Shown here: positions 1 to 9,889 of the stretch, piece after piece | Layout of the letters: each line of letters opens with the position of its first letter | How positions within the stretch are numbered: the first letter of the stretch is position 1 | NCBI GenBank assembly: GCA_016271365.2 | Contig: CM028130.1 | Location: forward strand, 473,775,501 to 473,839,500 | Direction of reading: 5' to 3' | Source: Neoceratodus forsteri | Lineage: Eukaryota; Chordata; Ceratodontiformes; Ceratodontidae | Length of the DNA stretch: 64,000 bases | Made by a program: the position numbers and the translations under genes | The notes under the pieces: generated by a model | Database searches by the model: none | Seen by the model: only the letters and a program-made list of their open reading frames with translations | What the model was told of the DNA's origin: nothing

Positions 1-3
1 TCA

Positions 4-420
4 TCAGCATAGCAATGAAAACTCAGCCCATACCGTCTTATAATGTCCCCTAATGGAAGCATATACACCGCGAATAACATGGGGGGATAGCACAGAACCC
101 TGTGGAACCCTGCAGGGCAGCCAGTGAAGGGACGAGAAATAAATCCCTGACACCACTCTCTGTGATCTGCCCTCCAGAAAGGATCGAAACCAACCGAGGA
201 CTGCTCCCCTCAGTCCACAGAAAAACCACAGGTGCTCGAGCATCACGCCATGATCCATGGTGTCAAATGCTGCTGAGAGATCAAGGAGAACCAAGACGGA
301 ACGGACTCTGCGATCTCTCGCCATCAGGAGATCATTTAGTACCCGCACCAGTTCTGTCTCGGTGCTGTGCCATTTCCTGAAGCCAGGCTGGAAAGGGTCA
401 TAGATATTGTGGCTGGTCAA
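4..420 (-). pseudogene. L2-like reverse transcriptase fragment
   Basis: About 138 residues of RT. The first catalytic block reads VLLDLSAAFDT (Asp present) and is followed by DHGVMLEHL, GWFRSFLEGRSQ and the VPQGSVLSP block. The segment after that block does not match the expected continuation and the YxDD-type motif is not reached before the window edge. In an intact element this enzyme would make cDNA by target-primed reverse transcription. The fragment has lost frame with its N-terminal half and is non-functional. Confidence 0.8.
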
Positions 421-626
421 ATGCTCCTACAGCTGAAAAGTGACCACCTTCTCAATAACTTTCTCTACAAAAGGTAAGTTTGAGACTGGTCTATAATTTG
501 CTGGGGAGTCAGGGTCAAGGGAGGGTTTTTTTCAAAAGGGGGCGTACTGCTACCTCCTTTAAGGGATCTGGAGAGATCCCTCCAATGAAACCACCACTAT
601 CCCAGTGAGGACTGGGCCGATGACCT

Positions 627-1364
627 CTACACTCCACTAGTAGGGCCCAGATCCAAACTGCAGTAGGTTGGCTGCAAAGTCTGGACAATCCTCACAATAT
701 CCATGACTGCCGGTTGGCTAAAGGTGAACCAAGTCAACTGGGCATTTGTACCACCCGATTGATCAGTGCAAGGTCCAATAGGAAGGCAATGGCTGATCTC
801 ATCCCTCATGGTGGACCCCTTATCAGCGAAATATTGCGTAAACTCCTCACACTGTACTTGTGACAATACTCGACCAGCATGGAGACAGCCTGGACTGCAC
901 AGTCTGTCCACAGTCCGGAAGAGCTGGGCTGGCCTATTTTTCAATGTAACAATTTCCCTGGACAGGAACTCTGCCTTCTTATGGGAAATTGCTGATTGGT
1001 AGATCTTATAATGATCCAGCAATCTAAGCTTATCTACCTCCAGGTGAGTTTTCCACCAGCGCCTTTCCAATCTTCGCCCCAGTCTCTTCAGCTCATGGAT
1101 CCCCCCAGTAAACCAGGGGGCCCCCAGGCGAAGGGTAAGGGGGAGAACACGAGTTGGAGCAATGACATCCAAGGCCTCCACAACAGCCCTATTATAGGAT
1201 AGTACTCTCTTGCATGTTTTCTGGCATTGTGAGAAAGTGGCTCCACTCTGGTCCTTGATTGAGAACAGGACAGACCCATTGCTAGGCTTGGAAGGACTTT
1301 TTCCCCCAGAGATTTGCCTTATAGGTGACCATAACCAGATTATGGTTAAAAATAGAGATATCAT
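627..1364 (-). pseudogene. L2-like ORF2 linker between endonuclease and RT
   Basis: A 245-residue open stretch with the features of the LINE segment between endonuclease and RT: a basic, Trp/Arg-rich block (LGRRLERRWWKTH), then a helical block (KIYQSAISHKKAEFLSR), then RTVDRLCSPG and a block near FTQYFADKGSTMRDEI. This order (post-endonuclease basic helix, then a region naming the element's own fragment ends) is typical of L2/CR1 ORF2. Its frame is incompatible with the RT fragment downstream at 4-420. Confidence 0.7.
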
Positions 1365-1440
1365 ATCGCCTTAATCTCCCTAGCAGTGAAAAAGTTGACC
1401 CTAAGGCACTGGCTAGATCAGTCTCTCCTCTCGTACCAGG

Positions 1441-1786
1441 AGTGGCTGCATGAGCTATCCTTTTGCCTCAGAATGGAACGCATGATCAGCAGCATCCATC
1501 ACAATTTGGCTCTCTTTCATAAAAAGTGGGGTAAGCTTTATGACCTTTTTTTGAACTGCCCATGATTTTGCTTACTCTTGCTTCCCCTCACCACTCTCAC
1601 ATATCTTAGTCTAATTACTCAGCTTTGTTTTCCATCTAGTTAACTTGTTGGGGTTGGACGCACTCCTGGGGTGGGGTGTCATTTCGAGGGTTAAGCAGGG
1701 AGGGGGGATTAGGGGAGATTTTGACCAGTGCATGGTTCATGTGTCATTCTTTCTGTATGTGTGTATTTGAAAATTAATGAAGCCTT
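1441..1786. other. Unassigned spacer
   Basis: About 350 bases between the L2 remnant and the next minus-strand open segments. No open reading frame, terminal repeat or tandem array is apparent. Confidence 0.5.
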
Positions 1787-3253
1787 TTAAATTTCAATAC
1801 AGGTATTTTTAAAGAATTTCTCACCTTCCTGTTTTGGGCACATTGTCAGCTCTACTGCTTCACAAATATTGGAAATTTTGCACTCCAGTCTTTTCTTCTC
1901 GGCAAATCGCTTTATTGCTAACAGCTTTAGTTTACCATTGCTACAATACTCGCGTAGACACTGGTCCAGTTTTTGATCCTGTGTGAGTTTAATATTATCA
2001 GGGCGGTGATTGCTGAATTTATTTAGTCCAATTTTCTCATCTGGGTTTTGCTCACAGAATTCTTGGTGCAGCCTTTTCAGAGTTTTGCCTAGGAATGATC
2101 TGACTTTTCTGGTTTGTTTTGAAAATGCCTTCTTGTGTGGAAGCGATGTTGCTGATATGTTGAACAAATCTTCTGCCTTCTTCTGCAGCCCCTTAGATAT
2201 TCCCAACTTGTGCCTGGTGCTCCTCTTAACTTGCACGCTGTTCGATACCCTCATCATTCTTCTCCAACTGATCCCCAGGCACGTGCTTGCTCTTCATAGT
2301 AGACGGTACTTTTTCAGAACAAGAAACGTACTAATAAATTATTTTTTCAGTTCTTTGTCTGCTTTCCTGTTACGCTGTTTAACTGAATTTAATTTTTGTT
2401 GAAGGACTTCCACTAATTTTTATTGTCCAGTTTGGTGTGACATCCGAACCTTGAGAGGGCAGTATGTTTTTTGGATATGGCCATGGAGATAACTTTTGCA
2501 ACTGTCACAGCAAACCTGGTCAGGGACCTGGACAGTCCTTCATGTGCTGTCTGCACAGCCTTTCTAATTGCACTTTCTGACCTTGGGTCCATCACTGGTG
2601 TTGCGCATTCGTCCAAGGCAACCGATGTCATGGCTGTACTGGTAATGGAGGGTGTTCTCATTTGTGTTTCCATTGTGTTGGATGGTGTGCTCATTTGAGA
2701 TTCCATAGCATTTGTGGTGTTAGTGGCTGTGGCCACGGAATTGGTGGTCCGCGTCCTCTTTACTTCATGGCATCCTTGTCATCATTTTTCATTGATTCTT
2801 CTGCATTTTTGGGAGGTCATCATCATGCATTGTTCTCTTTTTCTCTGTCTCCAATATTCTCTTTTCAGTTCCGATGTTTGTTTATTTTTTTTCTTTACTT
2901 ACAGAAGGGTTTACAGTATCCGGTGTCATGTCCACCTTCTTTTTCCTGGCTTCCTGCATTTGTAATCGACTTTTCTCTCTAGTAAGTATGCATTGTTCTT
3001 CGGCCTTTTTCTCTCTGTGTTTCGGTGCACGTCCTTTTGCTTTTTCTTTATACTCCTGGATGTGTTGTGGATCCTTTCTTAAGTTATTCCGGTACTGCTG
3101 ACTTCTTTCTTTTACTGTGAGCGGTACAGAACAATTCTTCAGAGCCCCACGGAGCAAGTCAGCAGCAGACACACATGGTGTTTGACATCTTCTTGTTTCA
3201 CTTTGATTCATCTTTCCAAAACTATTATAACACAAAATGACAAAAAAATCCAT
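1787..3253 (-). pseudogene. Unrecognised basic/coiled-coil protein in three fragments
   Basis: Three minus-strand open segments occur in sequence: 3253-2882 (123 aa), 2736-2413 (107 aa) and 2257-1787 (156 aa). The first is Lys/Arg/Glu-rich with a repeating YRNNLRKDPQHIQEYKEKAK style; it ends near 2903 at TCT|GTAAGT, a strong splice-donor match. The second is Thr/Ser/Met-rich with no familiar motif. The third is Lys-rich and helical (SFLGKTLKRLHQEFCEQNP). The order resembles uncharacterised animal proteins I have seen with a basic N-terminal block, a spacer and a coiled coil, some probably transposon-derived. I cannot name a family. It may be a multi-exon gene fragment or a decayed element; no convincing acceptor is visible for the second segment. 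Confidence 0.3.
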
Positions 3254-3330
3254 GATGCCATAATAAAAAACAGAATATATTAATAAATTCAGTCACGGAA
3301 AACAACAAGGAGGGCACAGGACAAAACAGA

Positions 3331-3690
3331 GATAGAGTAGAGCAGAGTGGCACACATGGTGACGCCACATGAGGACAAGTACAGCTGCACAGATGGTAAC
3401 ACCACACGAGGTTGAGTAGAGCAGCACAAGGTAGAGTAGAGCAGCCCACATGGTGATGCTGCACAAGGTCAAGTAGAGCAGCAGATGGTAGAGTAGAGCA
3501 GTACACATGGTGCCGCCGCATGAGGTGGAGTAGAGCAGCACAGATGGTGATGATGCTTAAGGTCGAGTAGAGCTGCACGAGGTAGAGTAGAGCAGCACAG
3601 ATGGTGACACCACATGAGGTTGCGTAGAGCAGCATGAGGTATAGTAGAGCAGCACAGATGGTGATGCTGCACTAGGTCAAGTTGAGCACT
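3331..3690. repeat. 57-bp minisatellite built from 19/38-bp subunits
   Basis: The core phrases GAGTAGAGCAGCAC and AGATGGTGATG recur throughout. The last complete periods (starts near 3541, 3598 and 3655) are 57 bases apart; earlier units are shorter and irregular (24, 34 and 38 bases), as expected from a higher-order unit of 19-bp subunits that expands and contracts. The array opens several minus-strand frames rich in Leu, Tyr and Cys. These are repeat artefacts, not genes. Confidence 0.8.
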
Positions 3691-3696
3691 TGCCTA

Positions 3697-5590
3697 TGTA
3701 ACCCTCCTACAAATGGGGGTTCCTAAAAGTCTCTTAGGAGCTTGCTTAAGTGTTCCCCCTGCCTGCTGGCGTTCGGCGTTTAAGCCATTTGAATGGCACT
3801 GTGAGTGCTTGTAGAGCCTCCACATACTGTCTCTTTAAGAGCTGTCTGCTTGCAGACATAATTTATGTTTATGGAGGGGGACTGGTGTTTCCCTGCTTGA
3901 ATCCCACCTGAGCTGCGGTGTAATCGCTCCATTTTGCAGTCGCTGAAAATGCAAAGGGAGCCCATCCGAAAGATGTAACTGTTTGCCTGTAATCATTTAA
4001 AGCGTTATTGAAATTGCAGTTTGTCTAACCTGCCTTTATTGCAGCTGGGACTCTGTGTGTGTTGCCCCTCTATTTTGGACTTGAGCTGCTGTGCTGGGCC
4101 AATTGGGTTTAAGGGAGCCCTAAAATGGAGACCGTTTGGGCCAACCAGAATTGGGACTCTCACTGGAGCCAGATTACAAGGGGAATGTATGGCTAGTGCT
4201 TATGGGAATTGTAGTTTGGACCTTGGTGCCTTTTTGCACCAATAGAGGAAGCTCTGGAGCTCTGGATTGACAGCTGAATCCACCAACTGGACCTGTTGGA
4301 ACCTAAGGGAAATACCCTAATCTGAAGCTGGAGAGGCAGATCGTTAGTGGCAGTGAAAGGAGTAGGAGCTCTGTATTTTCTGCGGCGTGCAGTTCACACG
4401 GGAAGCATGTCAGGGGCCTTGAAGTCGGCCTACAGCCGTTGTAAGCGATAGTCAGACTGAATCCGAGTTCCTGAGGAAAAGAAAGGCTGAAGAGTGGAAA
4501 CCAGGCTCACCCTGTAGAAGACTGGAGATATTGCTGAATCGTGCTCGATCTGTCAGGAACTGAAGCTGCTGTGCGTGCTCCCGGGTATTTTGCAGTAATT
4601 GCGTTCGGGATTGAGGATCAGCCTGCCTGGTATAGTAATTTCCTTTTACATATGAATGTGCGTAGTGCTTGCAGGGAATTGCTATTTCCTGTCCCCTGTA
4701 CTGTGTGCTGTGTGTTGAAGCTGGAAGAAAACCCCAGCTTGTCTCTGACTAAATCCGTTTGCTATCAACCGCCTTGGGGTCCAGTCACAAGGACCTTGTC
4801 TCCATGTCTGGTTGTTTCTGGCAATCCAGAAGAACATCCACCATCCGGTTCTCAGCTTGGATATTGTGAGTACAAATCAGGGTATTCCCCTGCTGCTGGT
4901 TATCAATTACAAGTGTGTCATCTAATTCTTGTTGTTTCACTTCTTCATGGACTGAGCCATCCGGCTCTGGATTACAATCGAGTGTTGTGCATATATTTTC
5001 TTCAACAGGGCCCCATCCATCTGCACCTGCCGGCCAACCCCGGGCAATGGACCTGGTTAGCCCCACCCCCCCAACTGGGTACCCAGAGAGTGACATTTTG
5101 GACCCTAGATATATGTGCACAGTACTGTGATTTGAACTTTGCCAAAACTAATCAACCTGATTGCCCCCTCCTGTGTTACTGTTCCCTAAATAAATCAGAT
5201 TTGTTGTTATTATACTATATACTGTCTGTGGTGTTGGTACTTATGGAAACAGTATTGCATTTTGCTGTGTATGTTGTTTAACCTTATTTTACAGGGGGTC
5301 CTCAGAGACATGCTGCAGAATCAGTCTCGAGGATAAGTGGTATCTATATGTGTGAAAAGTGTTCATATGTGGGGTATTGGGAAGGTAACTCCCATGTATT
5401 GTGTGGGCCACTAGTGGGAACAAAGGGGGGGGTCACAGTGTCCCAGAGGGTTGTACCCGAGCTAGTTTAACCACTACTAACCCTGATCTCTGGGTGGAGG
5501 CACCCATCATAGAACCTAGGCCCCTTAACCTATCACTAGCCCGACAGGCAGGGGTAGTAGCCCTTGGGATAGCGCCACCTAGGGGTTACA
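3697..5590 (+). mobile_element. Solo LTR, TGTAAC...GTTACA family, copy 1
   Basis: Starts TGTAACCCTCC and ends AGGGGTTACA, giving TG...CA ends within a short terminal inverted repeat. Flanks are CCTA (3693-3696) and CCTG (5591-5594), a 4-base target duplication with one mismatch. An AATAAATCAGATTTG block near 5190 looks like the LTR polyadenylation signal. The sequence aligns by eye along its length with 35,602-37,291. The 246-aa open frame at 4541-5281 has no recognisable domain and is not conserved between copies, so I treat it as non-coding. The left flank (GCACTTGCCTA) matches the unit of the 34-bp array on the right, so the LTR apparently landed inside that array. Confidence 0.75.
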
Positions 5591-6045
5591 CCTGCAAACA
5601 AAATGGAGGCACGCCCGCACTTTCCTTGCAAACAAAATGGAGGTATGCCCTCACTTTTCTGCAAACAAAATGGAGGCACACCCACACTTTCCTTGCAAAC
5701 AAAATGGAGGCATGTCCGCACTTTCCTTGCAAACAAAATGGAGGCACGCCCGCACTTGCCTGCAAACAAAATGGAGGCACGTCTGCACTTTCCTTGCAAA
5801 CAAAATGGAGGTGCGCCCTCACTTTCCTGCAAACAAAATGGAGGCACACCCACACTTTCCTTGGAAACAAAATGGAGGTATGCCCGCACTTTCCTTGCAA
5901 ACAAAATAGAGGCATGCCCGCACTTACCTGCAAACAAAATGGAGGCACACACACACTTGCCTGCAAACAAAATGGAGGAAGGCCAGCACTTTCCTTGCAG
6001 ACAAAATGGAGGCACGCCTGCACTTTCCTGCAAACAAAATGGATG
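5591..6045. repeat. 34-bp minisatellite (CAAACAAAATGGAGG core)
   Basis: About 14 head-to-tail units of CAAACAAAATGGAGGCACGC followed by CCGCACTTTCCTTG, 32-34 bases each. Because unit length is not a multiple of three and units lack stops, long open frames appear in all three frames of both strands (up to 215 aa). They are periodic artefacts. The solo LTR ends exactly at its left edge. Confidence 0.95.
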
Positions 6046-6249
6046 TGAGGAAAATGAAATGTCTTGGAGGGCCAGCAGGGGTGGGGGAATGGTGTGAGAG
6101 TCTGACTAATAGATATGTCAGGTTACTTGGGGGGGAGGGCAGCAATGTGGGGTGGAGGTTAGTGGTGGGGGGAAGGAGCCAGTGGGGTGCCCTAAAGACA
6201 CTAAGGTCTCACTTTAAACAAGAAGGTCTAGCTTTAAGCAAAAAAAAGT
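6046..6249. other. Unassigned spacer
   Basis: G-rich transition between the 34-bp minisatellite and the 160-bp satellite. No element boundaries or conserved motif seen. Confidence 0.5.
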
Positions 6250-7109
6250 CATCAATCACAAAATAATTCAGCACAAGTAATCCAGACAAATCATCATTTC
6301 AACACACCAACCCCAGCTGCTGCATCTTTCCAGGCATGCTTCTCGGCCTGCACCCTTCCACTACCCCCTGCCCAAACCAGAAAGCACATGGCACTCAAGA
6401 TGGCTGAGCCTTAAGCAGACCTGGAAAATTACATCTCCTGGTCACCCCCCACCACCACAAGTCTCGACATTAAACAAAAAGGCAGCAGTCACAATTCAGC
6501 AAAGTGTCTTTCCAGGTGTGCTCATCCAGCACCCACCGAGCCAAGAAAGCATGGTGCTCAAGATGGCTGAGCCTTAAGCAGGCCTGGAAAAATGCATCTC
6601 CTGGTCACCCCCAGCCACAAGTCTCGACATTAAACAAAAAGGCAACAGTTACAATTCAGCAAAGCGTCTTTCCAGGTGTGCTCATCCACCACCCACCGAG
6701 CCAAGAAAGCATGGTGCTCAAGATGGCCGAGCCTTAAGCAGGCCTGGAAAAATGCATCTCCTGGTCACCCCCCCCCAAGCCACAAGCCTCGACATTAAAC
6801 AAAAAGTCAGCAGTCACAATTCAGCAAAGTTTCTTTCCAGTTGTGTTCATCCACCACCCACCGAGCCAAGAAAGCATGGCACTCAAGATGGCCGAGTGAG
6901 CCTCTGTGGACAAGCACACCTGGGAACAAATGCTGCCTGTACATGCAACCCATCAGTATCTCGCATTAAAAAACCCACAAAAAAAAAAAACACCCCAGAC
7001 TGGATGGGCCTTGCGTTCCTTATCTGCCGTCAACTTCTATGTTTCTACATTTTAACACATGGCAGCAATCATAAAATTCAGCAAGAATAAGGCAAAGCAT
7101 TGCATAAAA
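6250..7109 (+). repeat. ~160-bp satellite array, left segment
   Basis: Repeating unit marked by CAGCAGTCACAATTCAGCAA, TCTTTCCAGGTGTGCTCATC, CTCAAGATGGCCGAGCCTTA and CACAAGTCTCGACATTAAAC. Unit starts near 6481, 6641 and 6808 give periods of 160-167 bases; the flanking units are longer variants. The array is cut at 7110 by a DIRS element and resumes at 15,391 and again at 24,190. Confidence 0.85.
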
Positions 7110-7567
7110 GAAAAAATTACTCACCTTAGTAATTATGTTTCTTCTATTGGAGTCTTGCTGTATTCTGACTAATGCTGTTAGCCCCAACCTTTAAACTGCC
7201 CCGGAAAACAAAGGATTAAACTTTCTATGCAGAGCATAGAATGCTGAGCTCAAACTCGGTTGATGTCTCTGTCTGTTTCCCTTTGAAATCTAACCGTCAG
7301 ATTCTTATGTGCAAAAACTCGCTAGCTATCCTATGTGGAAATTATAACATTTTTACTAGCCAACTGGCAACAAAAAGTTTTGGATTCCCAAAGGAAGACT
7401 CAAGTCAGGAAACACAAAACACAAAACCAATTCAAATAAGAATAACAACAAAATAAACACCCAAACAAAAAAGTGGAGGGTGTAAAGGAGCACCCCTGAG
7501 GTGCAACACTGCACCTGCCCACCCACTTCCCAACAAACAGGTTCTGAGAGGGGAGGTGGCGGGGGAG

Positions 7568-7667
7568 GTCAGAATACAGCAAGACTCTAATAGAAGAAAC
7601 ATAATTACTAAGTTGAGTAATTTTTTCTTCAAACAACATGAAGTCTTGCTGTATTCTGACTAATGCA
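7568..7667. repeat. DIRS-1 internal complementary region (joined terminus complements)
   Basis: Bases 7568-7627 are the near-exact complement of the left terminus at 7110-7170. Bases 7628-7667 are the complement of the right terminus (through TTCAAACAACATGAAG). The two complements abut with a TTC overlap. This is the DIRS signature: a copy of the circle junction thought to template end completion during replication. Confidence 0.9.
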
Positions 7668-7689
7668 GACTACCAAGCAGTACCTCCAT

Positions 7690-8595
7690 GGAGGAGGGAC
7701 AGAACCTAGTTTGGGAATAGGCTCTGAAGTACTGCTGTGTCAAACCGAGCATCACTTCTAGCCTGGATATCCAGAGAGTAATGCTTGGTAAAGGTATGGA
7801 CTGTTTTCCAGGTGGCTGCTTGACAATTTCTAAGAGAGGGATATCCCTGGCAACAGCCAGGGAAGCAGCTGTACCTCTTGTAGAGTGAGCCCTCAGGCCT
7901 GAGGGTGGAATCTTTCCCAGTTTCCCATAGCAGAATTGTATACAAGACACAATCCACCTGGCAATAGTTCTCTTGGTGGCAGGTTTGCCCTTTCCCACTT
8001 CTCCATAAGTGAGGAACAACTGGAGGGAATCAAACCTGTGACCCTTGGTATGCTCTATGTAGTAGCTAAGGGCTCTTTTAACATCTAAACTGTGTAGCCT
8101 CCTCTCTCCTGAGGAAGAATGATCAGTGAAGAAAACAGGAAGAGACATAGACTGATTCAAGTGGAAATCTGAAACCACTTTGGGCAAGAACCTTCTATTG
8201 GTTCTAAGGACCACTTTATCCCTGTGAAAGGAGATAAAATCAGGTTCCACTGACAGGGCTTGCCATTCACTGATACGTCTGGCAGAGGTAATGGCTACCA
8301 AAAGCACAGTTTTCCAAGTCAAGTACTTAAGCTCTGCTGAGGACATAGGCTCAAAAGGAGGTTGCATAAGTTGAGCAATGCAAACATTGAAATCCCAGGC
8401 AGGGGCAGAGTCTCTAAAGGGAGGATTAGTATGAAGCAATCCTTTAAAAAATGTACAGAATACAGGATGAGATGATAGTGAGGAAGACTTCCCCACTGAC
8501 AGAAAAGCAGAAACAGCTGACAAGTGTACCTTGAGAGTAGCTGTTCTGAGGCCTAGGCCATTAAGATGGACCATATAATTCAGAATTGTAGGCAA
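7690..8595 (-). pseudogene. DIRS-1 tyrosine recombinase
   Basis: N-terminal core-binding part (TATLKVHLSAVSAFLSVG) is followed by the catalytic domain. The first catalytic Arg lies in ITSARRISEWQAL and the His-x-x-Arg block is LRAHSTRGTAA. The nucleophile Tyr (in FTKHYSLD) is encoded in another frame near 7770, so a frameshift around 7830 separates HxxR from Tyr. The enzyme would integrate circular DIRS cDNA without target duplication. As read, this copy cannot make a complete recombinase. Confidence 0.88.
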
Positions 8596-8741
8596 TTCAG
8601 CAGTATCTGGAGAAATATGCTTCTTGGAACACCAAATGTGGAATCTCTTCCATTTGGAGTTGTAAGTCTTTCTGGTGGAGGGCTTTCAAGAGGCTTTGAG
8701 AATATCCAGAACCCCATGAGACAGATGCAAATCTGAAAACT

Positions 8742-9884
8742 CTAACTCTTCAAGAGCCATGCCTTGAGATTGAGAGAATGAAGACTGGGGTACCTAATCC
8801 TCCCCTGAGAGGAGGTTAACAGGTTGTAGTTCCTGGGAAAAGATAGGGGAAGATGGACTGCTAGGGACAGCAACAGGGGGTACCAGGGCTGTCTGGCCCA
8901 GTCTGGAGCAATCAGAATCACTTTGCAAGGTTGTGACCTTATCTTGACTAAAACTTTGAACAGAAGAGGGAAGGCATACATAAATTTCCCTTCTCAGTTC
9001 AGAATCAGAGCATCCAGGGGGACAGAGCCCAAGACTGGGGGTCTGCAACAAAAGAAAGGAAATTGGTGATTGGGGCTGCAAAGAGATCTATCTCTGGAGT
9101 GCCTCACCTGGAAAAAAATCACCTTCAATACCAGAGGGTCCAGGGACCATTCGTGATGGCCCTGTGAGATCCTGCTCAGAGCATCAGCTAGCACATTGTC
9201 CTTCCCTGGAAGGTGAACTGCTATCAGAGAGGTTTGCAGGGAATAAGCCAGGGACCACAACTTCATGGCTTCTGTGCACAAGGCCGTAGACTGAGTGCCT
9301 CCCTGTTTGTTGATGTACCACATGGTGATGGTGGTGTTGTCTGTTCTGACTTGAACTACTTTGTTCTGTGCTGACTGAGAGAAAGCTTGCAGGGCCAGAA
9401 AAACTGCCCTGAGTTCTACGAGACTGATATGGAGAAGGGATTCCTGAGGGGACCACAGTCCTTGGGCAGTGAGAGCCCCCAGATGGGCTCCCCAGCCCAG
9501 AAGGAAAGCATCCATGGTAAGGACCACTGAATGAGACTGAGTGGCAAATGGGACCCTTTCCCTTAAATTGTCCTGATCCTGCCACCATTGAAGGGCTTGG
9601 ATCAAGGTCAGAATCACTGGGATCAGTTTGGTAAGGGAATCCTTCCTCTGAGACCAAAAAGCCCTCAGATGGAACTGAATGTCCCTCATCTGGCATCTTG
9701 CTCCTTGGACCACTGCTGTAGAAGCTGCCATGTGGCCCAAGAGCTGGAGGAAATGCCTTGCTAGTTGAGATACCTGAAGGCTGAAGGAAGAGGCTAGTTC
9801 TGTAAGAACCCTTGCCCTTTCCAGGGGAAGAAAGGCTCTTGCTTTGACCGTATCTAGCTCTGCCCCTATAAAGGTGAGAAGCTG
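8742..9884 (-). pseudogene. DIRS-1 RNase H and pol C-terminal domain
   Basis: Contains VLTMDAFLLGWGAHLG (first catalytic Asp), LVELRAVFLALQAF (Glu), RTDNTTITMWYINKQGG (Asp) and the closing KDNVLADALSR block (Asp), the RNase H fold as found in DIRS pol. Downstream (9081-8742) lies the conserved tail reading LIAPDW-type and YAFP-type phrases in shifted frames. The upstream part joins RT across the CR1-a insertion. It would degrade RNA in the RNA:DNA hybrid. Confidence 0.85.
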
Positions 9885-9889
9885 GACTG

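Larger units (their letters stand above)
1..1440 (-). mobile_element. L2-clade LINE remnant, partial at window edge
   Basis: Two minus-strand coding fragments belong to one non-LTR retrotransposon ORF2. The upstream one (627-1364) is the linker between endonuclease and reverse transcriptase (RT), and the downstream one (4-420) is the RT palm. They lie in different frames, and the 200 bases between them carry RT finger sequence with stops, so the copy is dead. The RT reads LLDLSAAFDT and VPQGSVLSP, the phrasing I associate with vertebrate L2 elements; CR1 elsewhere in this window reads differently. The 3' end lies outside the window. Confidence 0.8.

Noticed and set aside
3225..3672. Leu/Tyr/Cys-rich minus-strand open frames
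   Set aside because: Translation of the 57-bp minisatellite; no independent coding evidence.
4541..5281. 246-aa open frame on the plus strand
   Set aside because: Lies inside a solo LTR, has no recognisable domain, and the homologous region of the copy at 35,602 is not open in the same way.
5591..6045. CRISPR-like array of regularly spaced repeats
   Set aside because: Units are continuous tandem repeats without unique spacers, and the sequence is eukaryotic.
5401..6097. Overlapping 145-215-aa open frames on both strands
   Set aside because: Direct product of the 34-bp tandem repeat; the peptides are periodic and all frames are equally open.
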